From positions 1,079,501-1,143,500 of the forward strand of contig NZ_CP130831.1 in assembly GCF_030549525.1 (NCBI RefSeq): 64,000 bases of DNA. The letters run 5' to 3'. Below are positions 63,491 to 64,000 of this stretch, in pieces (the stretch's first letter is position 1; every line of letters starts with the position of its first letter). Made by a program: the position numbers and the translations under genes. The notes beneath the pieces were generated by a model. That model was not told the DNA's origin. It made no database searches and saw only the letters and a program-made list of their open reading frames with translations. Source of the stretch: Stenotrophomonas sp. 704A1. Lineage in GTDB: Bacteria; Pseudomonadota; Gammaproteobacteria; Xanthomonadales; Xanthomonadaceae.

Positions 63491-64000
63491 ATGAACATCG
63501 ATGCCCTGCTGCAGACCCCGAGCCAGGTGATTTCCCACCTGGATTACCGCCGTGAGCGCTGGCGCAACGGACTGGGCTGGACCCGCGAGATCCTGCGGCT
63601 GCCTGCGCAGGGCGACGACTGGGCGCTGCGCCTGTCGGTGGCCGAGATCGAGCAGGACGCTGCGTTTTCCGCGTTTCCCGGGGTGGACCGCGAACTGGTG
63701 CTGCTGCAGGGCGACGGGGTGCGGCTGCGTTTCGCCGATGGGCGCGTGGCCGAGGTGCTGCCGCCGCATGGCCGGGTGCGCTTTGCCGGTGAGCAGGCCC
63801 TGCACGGCGAACTGGTCGATGGCCCTACCCACGATTTCAACCTGATGTGGAAGCGCGATGTGCTGCAGGCCGAACTGCTGCACCGGCCGCTGGTCGGGCC
63901 GATGTTGTTCTTCTGCGAACCGGGGGTGGCCTGGGCGCTGCATCTGCTGGCCGGCTACGCCGAGTTTGCCGCCGACAGTGGCCTGCCGGCGTTGCAGGCC
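63491..64000 (+). CDS. HutD/Ves family protein, cut by the window end
   Basis: The frame is open for 170 codons to the window edge. It reads MNIDALLQTPSQVISHLDYR, then RRERWRNGLGWTREILRLP, FSAFPGVDRELVLLQGDGV, and LVDGPTHDFNLMWKRD, which is the HutD bicupin pattern linked with histidine use and cold adaptation. The true protein should extend about 20 more residues. An in-frame ATG at 63458 overlapping the previous stop is an alternative start. Confidence 0.82.
   Translation, partial: MNIDALLQTPSQVISHLDYRRERWRNGLGWTREILRLPAQGDDWALRLSVAEIEQDAAFSAFPGVDRELVLLQGDGVRLRFADGRVAEVLPPHGRVRFAGEQALHGELVDGPTHDFNLMWKRDVLQAELLHRPLVGPMLFFCEPGVAWALHLLAGYAEFAADSGLPALQA

Overview
The window is chromosomal DNA of a high-GC gammaproteobacterium of the Xanthomonadaceae, almost certainly a Stenotrophomonas of the S. 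maltophilia group. The evidence is a chromosomal Smqnr-type quinolone-protection gene at the left edge, a soxR/mfsA-type divergent pair, the xanthomonad order proC-yggS-pilT-pilU and yqgE-ruvX-pyrB, and several GTAG-type short palindromes (SMAG repeats). I see no rRNA, tRNA, CRISPR array, insertion sequence or prophage.

Region 1 (1-24 kb) is the flexible, drug- and stress-related part. It holds qnr, a methyltransferase, a GST with a divergent LysR regulator, a MocR/PdxR-like regulator divergent from an EamA exporter, an SDR with a LysR regulator, and a five-gene block made of a TonB-dependent receptor, a two-component system and a divergent RND efflux pump (lipoprotein adaptor plus inner-membrane pump, no outer-membrane channel). 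After these come a GFA-fold protein, a DUF4105 membrane protein coupled to a lipoprotein alpha/beta hydrolase, the mfsA/soxR pair sharing a SoxR box with 19-bp promoter spacing, and an atypical SDR divergent from a LysR regulator.

Region 2 (24-35 kb) contains proC, yggS, the twitching-motility retraction ATPases pilT and pilU, an aldo/keto reductase, a LysR regulator, a DUF4287 protein, a YitT-like membrane protein, DNA-3-methyladenine glycosylase I, yqgE-ruvX-pyrB and a lipoprotein esterase.

Region 3 (35-49 kb) is a long minus-strand core cluster. In transcription order it runs kdsD-kdsC-lptC-lptA-lptB (Kdo supply and LPS export), rpoN-hpf-ptsN-hprK-rapZ, EIIA(Man)-HPr-EI, mgtE and a small zinc-ribbon protein. 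This is a purely regulatory phosphotransferase system (EI, HPr with His15 and Ser46, HPr kinase, EIIA-Ntr, EIIA-Man) with no EIIB or EIIC in the window. Divergently from kdsD run a BolA/IbaG gene, murA and a small EF-hand membrane protein.

Region 4 (49-64 kb) has two tandem DUF3108 genes, purN and purM separated by two related small membrane proteins, DUF2066-perM-hda, a 500-bp intergenic tract with two 104-bp mirror-image structured repeats, the murU/amgK cell-wall recycling pair, a GlsB-type membrane protein, an M20 dipeptidase, a secreted ComEA-like helix-hairpin-helix protein, a structured terminator region, two different L,D-transpeptidases and the start of a HutD-family gene cut by the window end.

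The best candidates for something new are the covarying 104-bp repeat pair, the TonB receptor/two-component/RND block between qnr and mfsA, the structured terminated RNA candidate before the L,D-transpeptidase, the internally duplicated L,D-transpeptidase, and the DUF4105-hydrolase pair.
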